Assembly (NCBI RefSeq): GCF_001937445.1
Contig: NZ_MSKS01000001.1
Location: 62,001 to 126,000 of the forward strand
Origin: Actinomyces oris
Lineage (GTDB): Bacteria > Actinomycetota > Actinomycetes > Actinomycetales > Actinomycetaceae
DNA: 64,000 nt
Reading direction: 5' to 3'
The notes under the pieces were generated by a model. The model was given only the letters and a program-made list of their open reading frames with translations. It made no database searches and was not told the origin of the DNA. Made by a program: the position numbers and the translations under genes. Shown here one piece after another: positions 33,753 to 44,380 of this stretch (within the stretch, counting starts at the first letter, position 1; every line of letters starts with the position of its first letter).

Positions 33753-35570
33753 ATGTCCTCGTCAACGTCCCCGTCGTCGTCCCAGTCCTCGCAGTCCACG
33801 AGTCAGACGGTTCCCACCGCCCACGTCCCCACCGAGGGCCTCATCAGCCCCGACCGCGTCCCCGTGCGCCGCGCCCTCGTCTCCGTCTACGACAAGACCG
33901 GTCTCGTCCCGCTCGCCCGCGCCCTGGCCGACGCCGGCATCGAGATCGTCTCCACCGGCTCCACCGCCGCCACCATCGCCGCCGCGGGCCTGACCGTCAC
34001 CCCGGTGGAGGAGGTCACCGGCTTCCCCGAGTGCCTCGAGGGTCGGGTCAAGACTCTCCACCCGGCCGTCCACGCCGGCATCCTCGCTGACCGTCGCAAG
34101 CCCGACCACCTCGACCAGCTGGTCACCCTGGACGTGGCCCCCATCGACCTGGTCGTCGTCAACCTCTACCCCTTCACCGACACCGTCGCCTCCGGCGCCC
34201 CCTTCGACGCCTGCGTCGAGCAGATCGACATCGGCGGCCCCACGATGGTGCGCGCCGCCGCCAAGAACCACCCCGCCGTCGCCGTGGTCACGAGCCCCGG
34301 CCGGTACGACGACGTCGCAGCCGCCGTGCGAGAAGGAGGCTTCACCCTGGCCGACCGCCGCCGCCTGGCCGCCGAGGCCTTCGCCCACACCGCCGCCTAC
34401 GACGCGGCCGTGGCGACCTGGATGGCCGGCCAGGTCGAGACCGACGACGTCGCCGACGCCACGGACGTGGCCGATGCGGCCGGGGCCGACTCGCGCGGGC
34501 CGGCCGCGCCGCCGGCTTACGTCGGCGTCGGCTACGAGCGCCTGGCGAGCCTGCGCTACGGGGAGAACCCCCACCAGCGGGCGGCCGTCTACCGCACCGC
34601 CGGGGCGAGCGGGGGAGTGGCCGGCGCCCGCCAGCTCCACGGCAAGGCCATGAGCTACAACAACTACACCGACACCGACGCCGCCGTGCGCGCCGCCTAC
34701 GACCACGGCCAGGCCGTCACGGTCGCCGTCGTCAAGCACGCCAACCCCTGCGGCATCGCCGTCTCGGCCACAGGTGACGTCGCCGAGGCCCACCGCAAGG
34801 CCCACGCCTGCGACCCGGTCTCGGCATACGGCGGCGTCATCGCCACCAACGCCATCGTCACCGCCGAGATGGCCCGTCAGATCAAGCCGATCTTCACTGA
34901 GGTCGTCGCCGCCCCCGCCTTCGAGGACGCGGCCGTTGAGATCCTGTCTACCAAGAAGAACCTCCGCCTGCTCCTCGTCGAGGCCCCCCAGCGTGAGGGC
35001 TACGAGATCAAGCAGGTCACGGGAGGCGCCGTCATCCAGGAACGCGACGTCCTGGACGCCGACGGTGACGACCCCTCGGCCTGGACCCTGGCCGCAGGGC
35101 CGGCCGCCGACGACGCGCTCCTGGCCGATCTGGCCTTCGCCTGGCGCTCGGTGCGGGCCGTGCGCTCCAACGCCGTCCTCCTGGCCCATGACGGCGCCAC
35201 CGTCGGCGTGGGCATGGGGCAGGTCAACCGCGTCGACTCCTGCAAGCTGGCCGTCGAGCGCGCCAACACCCTGGGGGTCCGCTCCACCGGCGACGCCGCC
35301 AACGGCTCCCAGAAGGAGAAGGGCGCTGTCGGCGGGGCCGATGCGTCCGAGGTGCTGGCGGGTGCCGCCGCGCCTCAGCGTGCCCGCGGGGCCGTGGCCG
35401 CCTCCGACGCCTTCTTCCCCTTCGCCGACGGCCTCCAGGTCCTCATCGACGCCGGGGTCCGCGCCGTCGTCCAGCCCGGAGGCTCCATCCGTGACCAGGA
35501 GGTCATCGACGCCGCCCAGGCCGCCGGCGTCACCATGTACCTCACCGGCACCCGCCACTTCTCCCACTGA
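33753..35570 (+). CDS. purH: Bifunctional AICAR formyltransferase/IMP cyclohydrolase
   Basis: PurH carries out the last two steps of purine synthesis: formylation of AICAR (ZMP) with 10-formyl-THF and ring closure to IMP. The 605-residue product has the IMP cyclohydrolase domain first ([48 protein letters not shown]) and the transformylase second ([37 protein letters not shown]). It is about 75 residues longer than E. coli PurH owing to a serine-rich N-terminus and an alanine-rich insertion near residues 520-550. AGGAG lies 4 nt before the ATG. A ZTP riboswitch precedes it and a hairpin terminator follows. Confidence 0.96.
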   Translation: MSSSTSPSSSQSSQSTSQTVPTAHVPTEGLISPDRVPVRRALVSVYDKTGLVPLARALADAGIEIVSTGSTAATIAAAGLTVTPVEEVTGFPECLEGRVKTLHPAVHAGILADRRKPDHLDQLVTLDVAPIDLVVVNLYPFTDTVASGAPFDACVEQIDIGGPTMVRAAAKNHPAVAVVTSPGRYDDVAAAVREGGFTLADRRRLAAEAFAHTAAYDAAVATWMAGQVETDDVADATDVADAAGADSRGPAAPPAYVGVGYERLASLRYGENPHQRAAVYRTAGASGGVAGARQLHGKAMSYNNYTDTDAAVRAAYDHGQAVTVAVVKHANPCGIAVSATGDVAEAHRKAHACDPVSAYGGVIATNAIVTAEMARQIKPIFTEVVAAPAFEDAAVEILSTKKNLRLLLVEAPQREGYEIKQVTGGAVIQERDVLDADGDDPSAWTLAAGPAADDALLADLAFAWRSVRAVRSNAVLLAHDGATVGVGMGQVNRVDSCKLAVERANTLGVRSTGDAANGSQKEKGAVGGADASEVLAGAAAPQRARGAVAASDAFFPFADGLQVLIDAGVRAVVQPGGSIRDQEVIDAAQAAGVTMYLTGTRHFSH

Positions 35571-35580
35571 GCCGCATGCG

Positions 35581-35619
35581 CCGCCTTGTGCCCGACCCCT
35601 CGCGCCAGGCACAAGGCGG
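35581..35619 (+). terminator. Terminator hairpin after purH
   Basis: A perfect 12-bp stem (35581-35592 and 35608-35619) with a 15-nt loop lies 10 nt after the purH stop. There is no T-run. It precedes the leaderless promoter of the next gene. Confidence 0.65.
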
Positions 35620-35665
35620 GTGTGCGAGTCGGAGACAGGTCATGGACCCGCATCCCTCGCGCAGA

Positions 35666-35671
35666 TAGGCT
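35666..35671 (+). promoter_or_regulatory. -10 box (TAGGCT) of the DUF3017 gene, leaderless
   Basis: TAGGCT ends 7 nt before the GTG at 35679 and no Shine-Dalgarno sequence is present, so transcription probably starts at the start codon. Confidence 0.45.
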
Positions 35672-35678
35672 CCTGCCC

Positions 35679-35978
35679 GTGACTCATGACCCGCATCCCC
35701 AGCAGGCCGAGCACAAGGAGCCCTACCGCACCATCTGTGTTGTCCTCGTGGCCCTCGGTCTGGCAGCTGTCCCCACCATCGCGCTGCTGGGGCACCGCCG
35801 CATCGCCGTCCTGTGGACGGCCACCGGGATCCTCATGCTGGCCATCGTCCGCCTCCAGCGCCCCGACGGCACCTGGCTGGCGGCGCGCAGCCGCCTGTTC
35901 GACGTCGTCCTCGGCATCGGCCTGGCCGCCGTCCTGTTCCTCCTATCGCCTTACGTCAACCTGCCCCGCATCCTGTGA
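35679..35978 (+). CDS. DUF3017-family small membrane protein
   Basis: A 99-residue protein with a polar N-terminus and three hydrophobic segments (TICVVLVALGLAAVPTIALL, IAVLWTATGILMLAIV, LFDVVLGIGLAAVLFLLSPY). Size, helix pattern and position after purH match the actinobacterial DUF3017 family of unknown function. The GTG start is chosen from the leaderless -10 box; upstream in-frame codons read through the purH terminator and are not convincing. Confidence 0.75.
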   Translation: MTHDPHPQQAEHKEPYRTICVVLVALGLAAVPTIALLGHRRIAVLWTATGILMLAIVRLQRPDGTWLAARSRLFDVVLGIGLAAVLFLLSPYVNLPRIL

Positions 35979-36158
35979 GCGGGGAGCAATCCTCACGCCG
36001 CCTGAGTTCTCACGGTGATGCTGTGCGCCGCCCTGTGTGATCTGTGCCCTGGAAATGCTCATTCTTCGGTCCGGTTCGGCGCCGTGACCGAGCGGTATGG
36101 CACGCTGGCCCCAGTCAAGACATCTTGTCATCTCGTTTCACACCTTGAAGGTCCCTCC

Positions 36159-37511
36159 ATGTCAAGCAATCCCTCAGCCTCGCCCTCGCTGGCTCATCGT
36201 CTTAGCCACAGCATCCTGACCTGGGTCATTGGCGCGATCCTGCTGGCCCTGCTCCTGGGCTCGGTCCGCTTCGGAGGCCACCCGCTCATTCCCAAGCCCG
36301 TCGGCAATGTCTTCGCGACCTTCTCTGACCTGTTCAGCCAGTTCCTCAGCTTCTCCATCCCGCTCATCATCATCGGCCTGGTGACCCCCGCCATCGCCGA
36401 CCTGGGGCGCGGGGCCGGCAAGTGGCTCGGGATCACCACGGCCCTGGCCTACACCTCGACCCTCTTCGCCGGCTTCCTCACCTTCCTGGTGTGCTACGCA
36501 ACCTTCCCCCGTCTGCTCGCCGGAACCTCTCTGGCTGATGTCGCCAAGCCGGAAGGGGCTCTGAGCAGCTACTTCACGGTGAAGATGCCGCCGGCCGTCG
36601 AGGTCATGACCGCCCTGCTGCTCTCCTTCGTCCTGGGCATCGGCCTGTCCATGGTGCCCCGGGGCGTGCTGCGCAAGGGCTTCATCGAGTTCCGTGCCAT
36701 CATCACCCGCCTCATCGAGCGGATCATCATCCCGCTGCTGCCCCTGCACATCTTCGGCATCTTCCTCAACCTCACCTACACCGGGGCGGCCGGGGCGGTG
36801 ATGAAGGCGCTCCTGCGCGTCGTCGTCGTGGTCCTCATCCTCGAGGTCGTCATCCTGGGCATCCAGTTCCTCACCGCAGGACTCATCGGCCGCCGCAACC
36901 CGCTTAAGGCACTGCTCACCATGCTCCCGGCCTACCTGACTGCTCTGGGCACCTCCTCGTCCGCGGCCACGATCCCGGTCACCCTGCGTCAGACGAAGAA
37001 GAACGGCGTCTCCGACGCGGTGGCCTCCTTCACCGTCCCCCTGTGCGCCACGATCCACTTGGCGGGGTCGACCTCGAAGATCTTCTCCTTCGCCTTCGCG
37101 ATCGTCCTCACCCAGGGCCTGCACGTGAGCACCGCCCAGTGGATCGGCTTCATCTTCATGCTCGGCATCACGATGGTGGCCGCACCGGGTGTCCCCGGGG
37201 GCGCCATCATGGCGGCCACCGGCCTGCTGTCTTCCATGCTCGGCTTCGACAAGCAGCAGGTGGCCCTCATGATCGCCACCTACATCGCCCTGGACTCCTT
37301 CGGCACCGCCACGAACGTCACCGGTGACGGCGCCATCGCCATCATCGTGGACCGCATGGCGGGCGGCTCCGTCAACGACGAGGGCGACCCGGAGAACGTT
37401 CGCGAGCTCTCCTTCGACGGCATGGCCTACCTCAACGCGGTCAGCGTCGAAGGGGTCGTCAGCCCCGAGGAGCTCGAGGCCTCGGCCGCAGCCACCCGCT
37501 CAGGCGAGTAG
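36159..37511 (+). CDS. Dicarboxylate/amino acid:cation symporter (DAACS family)
   Basis: A 450-residue transporter of the SLC1/GltP family that takes up glutamate, aspartate, serine or C4-dicarboxylates with sodium or protons. Hallmarks are the serine-rich reentrant loop TSSSAATIPVTL, the second hairpin region GVPGGAIMAATGL, and TNVTGDGAIAIIVD in place of the usual NMDGT-type helix 7/8 motifs. The ATG at 36159 is preferred as it follows a GAAGG-like site and gives the normal N-terminus. It is a single gene; the 180-bp upstream space shows no clear regulatory motif. Confidence 0.9.
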   Translation: MSSNPSASPSLAHRLSHSILTWVIGAILLALLLGSVRFGGHPLIPKPVGNVFATFSDLFSQFLSFSIPLIIIGLVTPAIADLGRGAGKWLGITTALAYTSTLFAGFLTFLVCYATFPRLLAGTSLADVAKPEGALSSYFTVKMPPAVEVMTALLLSFVLGIGLSMVPRGVLRKGFIEFRAIITRLIERIIIPLLPLHIFGIFLNLTYTGAAGAVMKALLRVVVVVLILEVVILGIQFLTAGLIGRRNPLKALLTMLPAYLTALGTSSSAATIPVTLRQTKKNGVSDAVASFTVPLCATIHLAGSTSKIFSFAFAIVLTQGLHVSTAQWIGFIFMLGITMVAAPGVPGGAIMAATGLLSSMLGFDKQQVALMIATYIALDSFGTATNVTGDGAIAIIVDRMAGGSVNDEGDPENVRELSFDGMAYLNAVSVEGVVSPEELEASAAATRSGE

Positions 37512-37612
37512 AACCGAGTACATCGCAGTCAGCCGATCGGGCGCCGGGAGTCAATCGACTCCCGGCGCCCGACCAGTGTCTCAGCCTGAATCCGCCTGCG
37601 CCCGCCGCTGTC

Positions 37613-39466
37613 TCAACGACGGCCGATCAGTGTGCGCAGCGCTCCGGGCTCGGCCAGGAGCTTGGCCGGCGGCCCCGTCTGCACGATCGCCCCCGCGTCC
37701 ATGACGACGACGTGGTCGGCCTGCTCGGACCACTGCAGGCGGTGAGTGATCTCAATGATCGTCGCCTGCGGAAGATAGGTGCGCACCCCGATGCGCACCC
37801 GCTCATCCAGGTCAGGATCCAGGTGCGAGGTGAACTCATCGAGAATGAGCACCCCGGGACGGGCCAGGAGCGCGCGGGCCAGTGCCAGGCGCTGGCGCTG
37901 ACCCCCGGACAGGGACTGGCCGCGCTCGCCCACAAGGGTGTCGTAACCGTCCTCGAGGGCCTCGATGTCCTCATCGATGCAGGCCGCTTGGCACGCCCGG
38001 CGCACCTGGGCGTCAGTGGCCGACGGTGCCGCCAGGCGCACATTGTCCGCAATGGTGGCCCGCATGAGGTGGATCCGCTGATCCACCAGACCGATCTCCT
38101 GGTAGAGGCTGACGGCACGCAGGTCGCTCACGTCCTGGCCGTCGATGAGGATGCGGCCCGAGTCCGGCTCATCGAAGCGTACCGCCAGCTGGGCCAGTGT
38201 GGACTTCCCCGCTCCGGAGGCCCCCACGATGCAGGTCCACCGTCCGGCCCTGGCCCTGACACTGGCGCCGCGGACGGCCCGGGTGGCGGTGTTGGGGTAG
38301 GAGTAGGTGACGTCCTGCCACAGGACCTCGTGGGAGATGCCGGCGGTCAGCTCCTCATCGCCGTCGCGCACCTCCACGGGTGCGTTGACCACCTCCCACA
38401 CTCTCTCGGCCGAGGCGAAGGAGGCATTGAGGGCGCCCGAGAGCTCCTCGACGCCGCGCACTGTCTCGGACAGCCGCAGCACCGCAGCGGCCGCCGCAGC
38501 CAGGAGGGGGACGCCTGCGCCCGAGCCGGTCGTGGGCAGCGTCGCACCCACGGCGACGACGGCGATCGGCGCGCTCAGACCCGCCAGCTGGTTGAGGCCT
38601 CGGCGCACGGAGGCCCACTGCCCGGTTGGCCGCGCGGCACCGGCGATCTCGGCGTCGATCCTGGCCATCTCATCGAGACGCTCCTGGCTGCGCCCGTACC
38701 CGACGACCTCGCTCATGCCCTGAACGGTGTCGGTCACGTGCTGGGTGAGATCCGCCCGTGCCGCCGAGACCGAGCGGGAGGCGTCCACCGAGGCCGCGAA
38801 CCCCAGGCGGGGCACGATGAGCAGCTGGAGCACCACGAAGGGGAGCGCTGCCAGGGCCACCACCCAGGAGACCTTGAGACCGATAACCGTGAGCACCGTG
38901 ATCGGCGCGACGACGACGCAGACCGCCGGAGCGAAGGTGTGGGCGAAGAAGACCTCGATCCGGTCCACGTCCTTGGTGGCCCGCGACAGCAGGTCGCCCG
39001 AGCGTGACGTCGCGCTGACCCTGGGGGAGCGGGGGATGAGCGAGCGGAAGATCTGGCCGCGCAGCAGCTCGAGGGCCTTGAAGGCCACCAGGTGCCCCAG
39101 AAACTGCTCGGCGTAGCGCAGGGCCGCCTTGAGCAGGGACAGTCCGGCCATGACGGCCAGGACCGGCCAGATGGCCGGCACCGGTGCGTCCGTCGCCATC
39201 GCCAGACCCGTACGGGCCACGGTGTAGGCGCCCAAGGAGAACAGGGCCACGCCGCACAGCATGTCAGTGATACGGCACAGGGTGGAGCCCAGCAGTGGTG
39301 AGAGGACCGGGTGGGTGACCTGGAGCAGCCAGCGCACGAGCATCGCCCGCGAGACAGGTACCTGCGTGGAGGCATCGGCCCGGCCGGTCCGGCTGCGCTG
39401 CCCCGAGTCGCCGGTTGCCTGCGAGTGGGGCGCTGAGGACCGTCTCGACTGGATCGACCGGATCAT
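37613..39466 (-). CDS. ABC exporter, fused permease-ATPase (CydC-like)
   Basis: A 617-residue half-transporter: about six membrane segments in residues 40-330, then a nucleotide-binding domain with Walker A GASGAGKST, signature LSGGQRQRLALARALL, Walker B LILDEFTSHLD and switch THRLQW. It overlaps the partner gene upstream by 4 bases, so the two are a heterodimeric exporter. The arrangement and sequence style resemble CydDC, which exports cysteine/glutathione-type thiols or haem compounds needed for cytochrome bd. No cydAB genes are present nearby, so other export roles are possible. Confidence 0.82.
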   Translation of the reverse strand: MIRSIQSRRSSAPHSQATGDSGQRSRTGRADASTQVPVSRAMLVRWLLQVTHPVLSPLLGSTLCRITDMLCGVALFSLGAYTVARTGLAMATDAPVPAIWPVLAVMAGLSLLKAALRYAEQFLGHLVAFKALELLRGQIFRSLIPRSPRVSATSRSGDLLSRATKDVDRIEVFFAHTFAPAVCVVVAPITVLTVIGLKVSWVVALAALPFVVLQLLIVPRLGFAASVDASRSVSAARADLTQHVTDTVQGMSEVVGYGRSQERLDEMARIDAEIAGAARPTGQWASVRRGLNQLAGLSAPIAVVAVGATLPTTGSGAGVPLLAAAAAAVLRLSETVRGVEELSGALNASFASAERVWEVVNAPVEVRDGDEELTAGISHEVLWQDVTYSYPNTATRAVRGASVRARAGRWTCIVGASGAGKSTLAQLAVRFDEPDSGRILIDGQDVSDLRAVSLYQEIGLVDQRIHLMRATIADNVRLAAPSATDAQVRRACQAACIDEDIEALEDGYDTLVGERGQSLSGGQRQRLALARALLARPGVLILDEFTSHLDPDLDERVRIGVRTYLPQATIIEITHRLQWSEQADHVVVMDAGAIVQTGPPAKLLAEPGALRTLIGRR

Positions 39467-41292
39467 GCCCGCTCCTCCTGGTGATTGCCGTCGGTGGCCT
39501 CGGGGGAGGGCTCCTCGGTCTCGTGGGCCCCGGGCTGTGTGGCCTCTTGGGTGGGCGCTGTGCCGGAGGATCTGGGTGCCCCGGCTCCGTCCACCTCGTG
39601 GACCGCTCCGGCCTCGACCCTCACCGTCCGGTCCGCTGCGGTCAGCGCCCCGACGCGGTGGGAGATGGTGACGACGGTGCGGCCCTGGGCCAGCTGCTCA
39701 AGGGACTCCACGATGGCCGCCTCGCTGGCCAGGTCCACCTGGCTGGTGGGCTCGTCCAGGAGCAGCACGGGGCGGTCGGCCAGGAAGGCGCGGGCCAGGG
39801 ACAGGCGCTGGGCCTGACCCCCCGACAGCCCCAGGCCGGCCTCACCGACCTGCGTCTCCAGCCCCTCGGGCATGAGCGTCACCTCCTTGTCGAGGCGGGC
39901 CACCTCCAGGGCCTGCCACAACTGCGACGGCGTCGCGTAGGGCTGGGCCAGACGCAGGTTGTCGGCGATCGTCCCAGTGAACAGCCAGGTCGTCTGCGCC
40001 ACCAGCGCGGAGGCCGAGCGCACCTCATCCTGCGTCGCGGCGCTCAGCTCGGTGCCCTCGACGCACACGGACCCGCCACTGGGCAGCAGGTTGCCGGCGA
40101 GCATCGCCATGAGCGTCGACTTGCCCGCCCCCGAGGGGCCCACGACCGCCAGGCTCTCGCCGCGGCGCACGCTCAGGTTCACGCCCTCCAGCACCGGGGC
40201 GGCGTCCCAGGCGGCCTCGACGTCGTTGAGCACGACGGCGGTCTGCGCGCTCGCCGCGGGGGAGGTCCGGGCCGTGGGCCGAGTGGTGGAGCTCGGCAGG
40301 GGGCGCGACAGGATCCTGCCGATGGCGCGCTGGTTGGCCATCCCGCCCATGCCCACGTAGAAGAAGGCGCCCACGTGGTCCAGCGGCTCAAGGAGCACGT
40401 AGGAGGTCAGGACGATCGCCAAGGCGTCACCGACATCGATCACGCCGGTGGACAGTCGCAGCAGGGCCAGACCAGCGGCCACGGTGATGAGGAAGAGCGA
40501 GAACAGGCCGTCGGTGAGCAGGATGACGAGCTGGTTGCCCGCCAGCAGCCCCATGACTGCGCGGCGGTTCGACTCCCCCTCCAGGCGCAGGCGCGCACTG
40601 GTGCGCTCCGCGGCCCGGGCCAGGGTGAGGGTCCGCAGACCCTGGATCGCGTCGAGGTACTCGGCGGCCAGACGCATCCGCGCCTGTCGGGACTCCGACG
40701 ACGAGGCTCGCAGCCGCGAGTGGCACCAGGCGATGAAGACCGGCACCACGATGACGGCCGCTGCCAGGACCAGAGCGGGAACGACGTCGACGACGACAGC
40801 CAGCTCGACGAGCACCAGCAGGGGCGCCGCTGCGGCAGCCAGCGTGGGGGCCAGGAAGGTCTGGCGGTAGAGGGCCACGCGCTCGGCGCCGTCGGTCAGC
40901 AGGGAGGCGGTCGCGCCGCTGCGGGCGTCGGCGGCGCGCGCCGGCCCCAGCCCCAGCAGGTGGCCCAGGGTGAGTCGGCGCAGATGCGCCTCCTCGGTGA
41001 GCGCACTGAAGCGGGCAACCCGCTGGGCCAGCAGCTGGCAGGTGGCGCTCACGGCGGCCGCGGCCAGAGCCTGAGCGAGCAGGCCCGCCACAGGCGAGGA
41101 GCTCAGCAGGGCGCCCAGGACGCGTCCGGTGGAGATGAGGCACCACCCGGCTCCCAGGGCGCCCAGGAGCGTCAGGCCGAAGGAAAGGGCGCCTGAGCGA
41201 CGCCCGGCGGGTGAGGAGACGGCGGGGCGGGGCGGGGAGCCACGGCGCAGCAGCGCGAGGATGGGCGCGGGGGATCGGCGTGAGCTCATCAC
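39463..41292 (-). CDS. ABC exporter, fused permease-ATPase (CydD-like)
   Basis: A 609-residue half-transporter that precedes and overlaps the CydC-like gene. Membrane segments occupy about residues 35-320; the ATPase domain has Walker A GPSGAGKST, signature LSGGQAQRLSLARAFL, Walker B LLLDEPTSQVD and SHRVGA. A proline/glutamate-rich tail of about 40 residues follows. The start is GTG at 41292 or the adjacent ATG at 41289, with AGGA upstream. Heterodimer with the next gene is inferred from overlap. The operon is divergent from mdh. Confidence 0.82.
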   Translation of the reverse strand: MMSSRRSPAPILALLRRGSPPRPAVSSPAGRRSGALSFGLTLLGALGAGWCLISTGRVLGALLSSSPVAGLLAQALAAAAVSATCQLLAQRVARFSALTEEAHLRRLTLGHLLGLGPARAADARSGATASLLTDGAERVALYRQTFLAPTLAAAAAPLLVLVELAVVVDVVPALVLAAAVIVVPVFIAWCHSRLRASSSESRQARMRLAAEYLDAIQGLRTLTLARAAERTSARLRLEGESNRRAVMGLLAGNQLVILLTDGLFSLFLITVAAGLALLRLSTGVIDVGDALAIVLTSYVLLEPLDHVGAFFYVGMGGMANQRAIGRILSRPLPSSTTRPTARTSPAASAQTAVVLNDVEAAWDAAPVLEGVNLSVRRGESLAVVGPSGAGKSTLMAMLAGNLLPSGGSVCVEGTELSAATQDEVRSASALVAQTTWLFTGTIADNLRLAQPYATPSQLWQALEVARLDKEVTLMPEGLETQVGEAGLGLSGGQAQRLSLARAFLADRPVLLLDEPTSQVDLASEAAIVESLEQLAQGRTVVTISHRVGALTAADRTVRVEAGAVHEVDGAGAPRSSGTAPTQEATQPGAHETEEPSPEATDGNHQEERA

Positions 41293-41432
41293 GGTCCTGG
41301 AGGCGAGAAACGGGCTGGGGGAGGCCCCCAGCGTATCGACCAGGATGGGATGTTGTCAGGGGCGGTGAGTATCTCGCCGGGATGATGGGCCACCAGGAGG
41401 AATCCCACCTCCATGACCCCAGGCAGTGGTGA

Positions 41433-42530
<1,098 letters not shown>

Positions 42531-42658
42531 GTCTCTCCAGCCCTCCGGATCGGCGCCCGGGCTCGCCCTGAGATCCCGCTCGATCCCGACCCGTTCCTGG
42601 TACGGACCACCCTGGGAGCGCGGGGGGACCGTGAGTCTCTGTCCGCTCCTGTCCTATG

Positions 42659-42694
42659 GTCCTCGCCGCTCACCTGAGCGGCGAGGACTTTTTT
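42659..42694 (+). terminator. Strong intrinsic terminator after mdh
   Basis: A perfect 12-bp GC-rich stem (42659-42670 and 42677-42688) with a 6-nt loop is followed by six T. It is the only classical T-run terminator in the window. Confidence 0.9.
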
Positions 42695-42825
42695 CACGTT
42701 TGTAGCGGATGAGGTGGGGAATGAATCTCCGTCGTTGCTGGTATAGACCTGTAGCTCACGACCAGTACAATGATTGTTTACGCACTATGTGTTTGAGTTT
42801 CGCTCAGTTTAGGTCTACTCTCCTG

Positions 42826-42860
42826 GGGAGTTCAGATGACTAGACAACATCTGAGCTCCC
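42826..42860 (+). promoter_or_regulatory. Inverted repeat in the leader of the sugar ABC importer
   Basis: Arms 42826-42838 and 42848-42860 pair over 13 positions with one wobble, around a 9-nt loop, 57 nt before the binding-protein start. The stretch 42700-42830 is AT-richer and includes TTTACG and TACTCT, possible promoter elements. The hairpin could be an operator or an RNA structure. Confidence 0.4.
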
Positions 42861-42917
42861 AGCCCGCGGCAACGGTGCCGTGGTCATGAGACACCGTCGT
42901 TTCTAAGGAGCAGTCCC

Positions 42918-44237
42918 ATGCGTCCCACCCACTACCTCTCCCGCCGCGCCGTGCTGGCAGGGCTGGGAACCACTGCAGTCGCCGCCACCCTGGCCGCCTG
43001 CGCGACCTCCGGCAGCTCCGGCTCGAAGTCCGGTGGAGCCGCCGGTGAAGGGGACGCCAGCCAGGTCGACGTCGTCACCTGGTGGTCGGCCGGCTCGGAG
43101 AAGCTCGGCCTGGACGCCCTGATCAAGGTCTTCAACCAGCAGTTCCCCAAGACGAAGTTCGAGAACAAGGCCGTCTCCGGCGGCGCCGGCAGCCAGGCCA
43201 AGCAGAAGCTCGCCGCGGACCTGGCCGCCAAGAACCCGCCGGACACCTACCAGGCCCACGCCGGCGCCGAGATCAAGGACCACATCGAGGCCGGCTACCT
43301 GCTGGACGTCTCCAGCCTCTACGAGGAGTTCAAGCTCAACGAGGCCTTCCCGGCCACCCTCATGGACCGCCTCAAGGACTCCGACGGCAAGATCTACTCC
43401 GTGCCCTCCAACATCCACCGGGCCAACGTCGTGTGGGCCTCGGTGCCCGCGCTCAAGGCCGCCGGGCTCGACCCGACCAAGCCCGCCACCACCATCGACG
43501 CCTGGATCGCCGACATGGAGAAGGTCAAGGCCGCCGGCCTGACGCCCATCACCATGGGCATGGCCTGGACCCAGCTCGAGCTGCTCGAGACCATCCTCAT
43601 CGCCGACCTGGGCGTGGACGCCTACAACGGGCTCTTCGCAGGCAAGACCGACTGGGGCGGTGCCGAGGTCACCAAGGCGCTGGGGCACTACAAGACCATC
43701 GTGGGCTTCACCGACTCCTCCCTCTACACCGAGGACTGGGAACCCGCCATGAAGCCCATCATGGACGGCAAGGCCGCCTTCAACGTCATGGGAGACTGGG
43801 CCGTGGCCGGCTTCGACGCCGCCGGCAAGAAGGCCGGCCAGGACTACGTCTACTTCCCGGTCCCGGGCACCGACGGCGTCTTCGACTTCCTGGCCGACTC
43901 CTTCACCCTGCCCGACGGCGCCAAGCACCCCGGCGGTGCCAAGAACTGGCTCAACACCATCTCCTCCAAGGACGGCCAGATCGCCTTCAACACGGTCAAG
44001 GGCTCCATCCCGGCCCGCACCGACCTCACCGACGAGGAGAAGGGCAAGTTCTCCGACTACCAGCGCTCGGCCATGGAGTCCTTCGCCAAGGACAAGATCG
44101 TCTCCTCCATCGCTCACGGCGCGGCCCTGCCGTCGAAGGCCACCAACGCGATGAACGACGCCCTGACCAAGTTCGCCCAGGGCGCCTCAGACGTCACCGC
44201 CCTGCAGGCCGACCTCAAGGCGGCCGCCGCCTCCTGA
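42918..44237 (+). CDS. Sugar ABC transporter, substrate-binding lipoprotein
   Basis: A 439-residue extracellular solute-binding protein of the carbohydrate (family 1) type. The signal peptide holds a twin arginine (LSRRAVLAG) and a lipobox LAAC with the lipidated cysteine at residue 28, so it is exported, possibly by Tat, and anchored outside. The mature part begins with a glycine/serine linker and VDVVTWWSAGSE. Segments such as YSVPSNIHRANVVWAS and AFNVMGDWAVAG are typical of glucose/xylose-type binding proteins. Two permease genes follow; no ATPase gene is present. The sugar is not predictable. Confidence 0.92.
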   Translation: MRPTHYLSRRAVLAGLGTTAVAATLAACATSGSSGSKSGGAAGEGDASQVDVVTWWSAGSEKLGLDALIKVFNQQFPKTKFENKAVSGGAGSQAKQKLAADLAAKNPPDTYQAHAGAEIKDHIEAGYLLDVSSLYEEFKLNEAFPATLMDRLKDSDGKIYSVPSNIHRANVVWASVPALKAAGLDPTKPATTIDAWIADMEKVKAAGLTPITMGMAWTQLELLETILIADLGVDAYNGLFAGKTDWGGAEVTKALGHYKTIVGFTDSSLYTEDWEPAMKPIMDGKAAFNVMGDWAVAGFDAAGKKAGQDYVYFPVPGTDGVFDFLADSFTLPDGAKHPGGAKNWLNTISSKDGQIAFNTVKGSIPARTDLTDEEKGKFSDYQRSAMESFAKDKIVSSIAHGAALPSKATNAMNDALTKFAQGASDVTALQADLKAAAAS

Positions 44238-44380
44238 CCGGTTCCCCGGGGGCGGGGCGGGCCGTGCGCCCGCTCCGGTCCGTCCCCGTCCCCGGGGTCA
44301 CCCTCCCGCCGATCACCCAGCCGGCGCTCATCACCACGACAGGCGGAACCCTTCCGTCACTTACGCATCAGGAGAACCTT

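Noticed and set aside
33762-35612. 616-codon minus-strand open frame opposite purH
   Set aside because: Gly/Val/Asp-rich shadow of purH without any motif.
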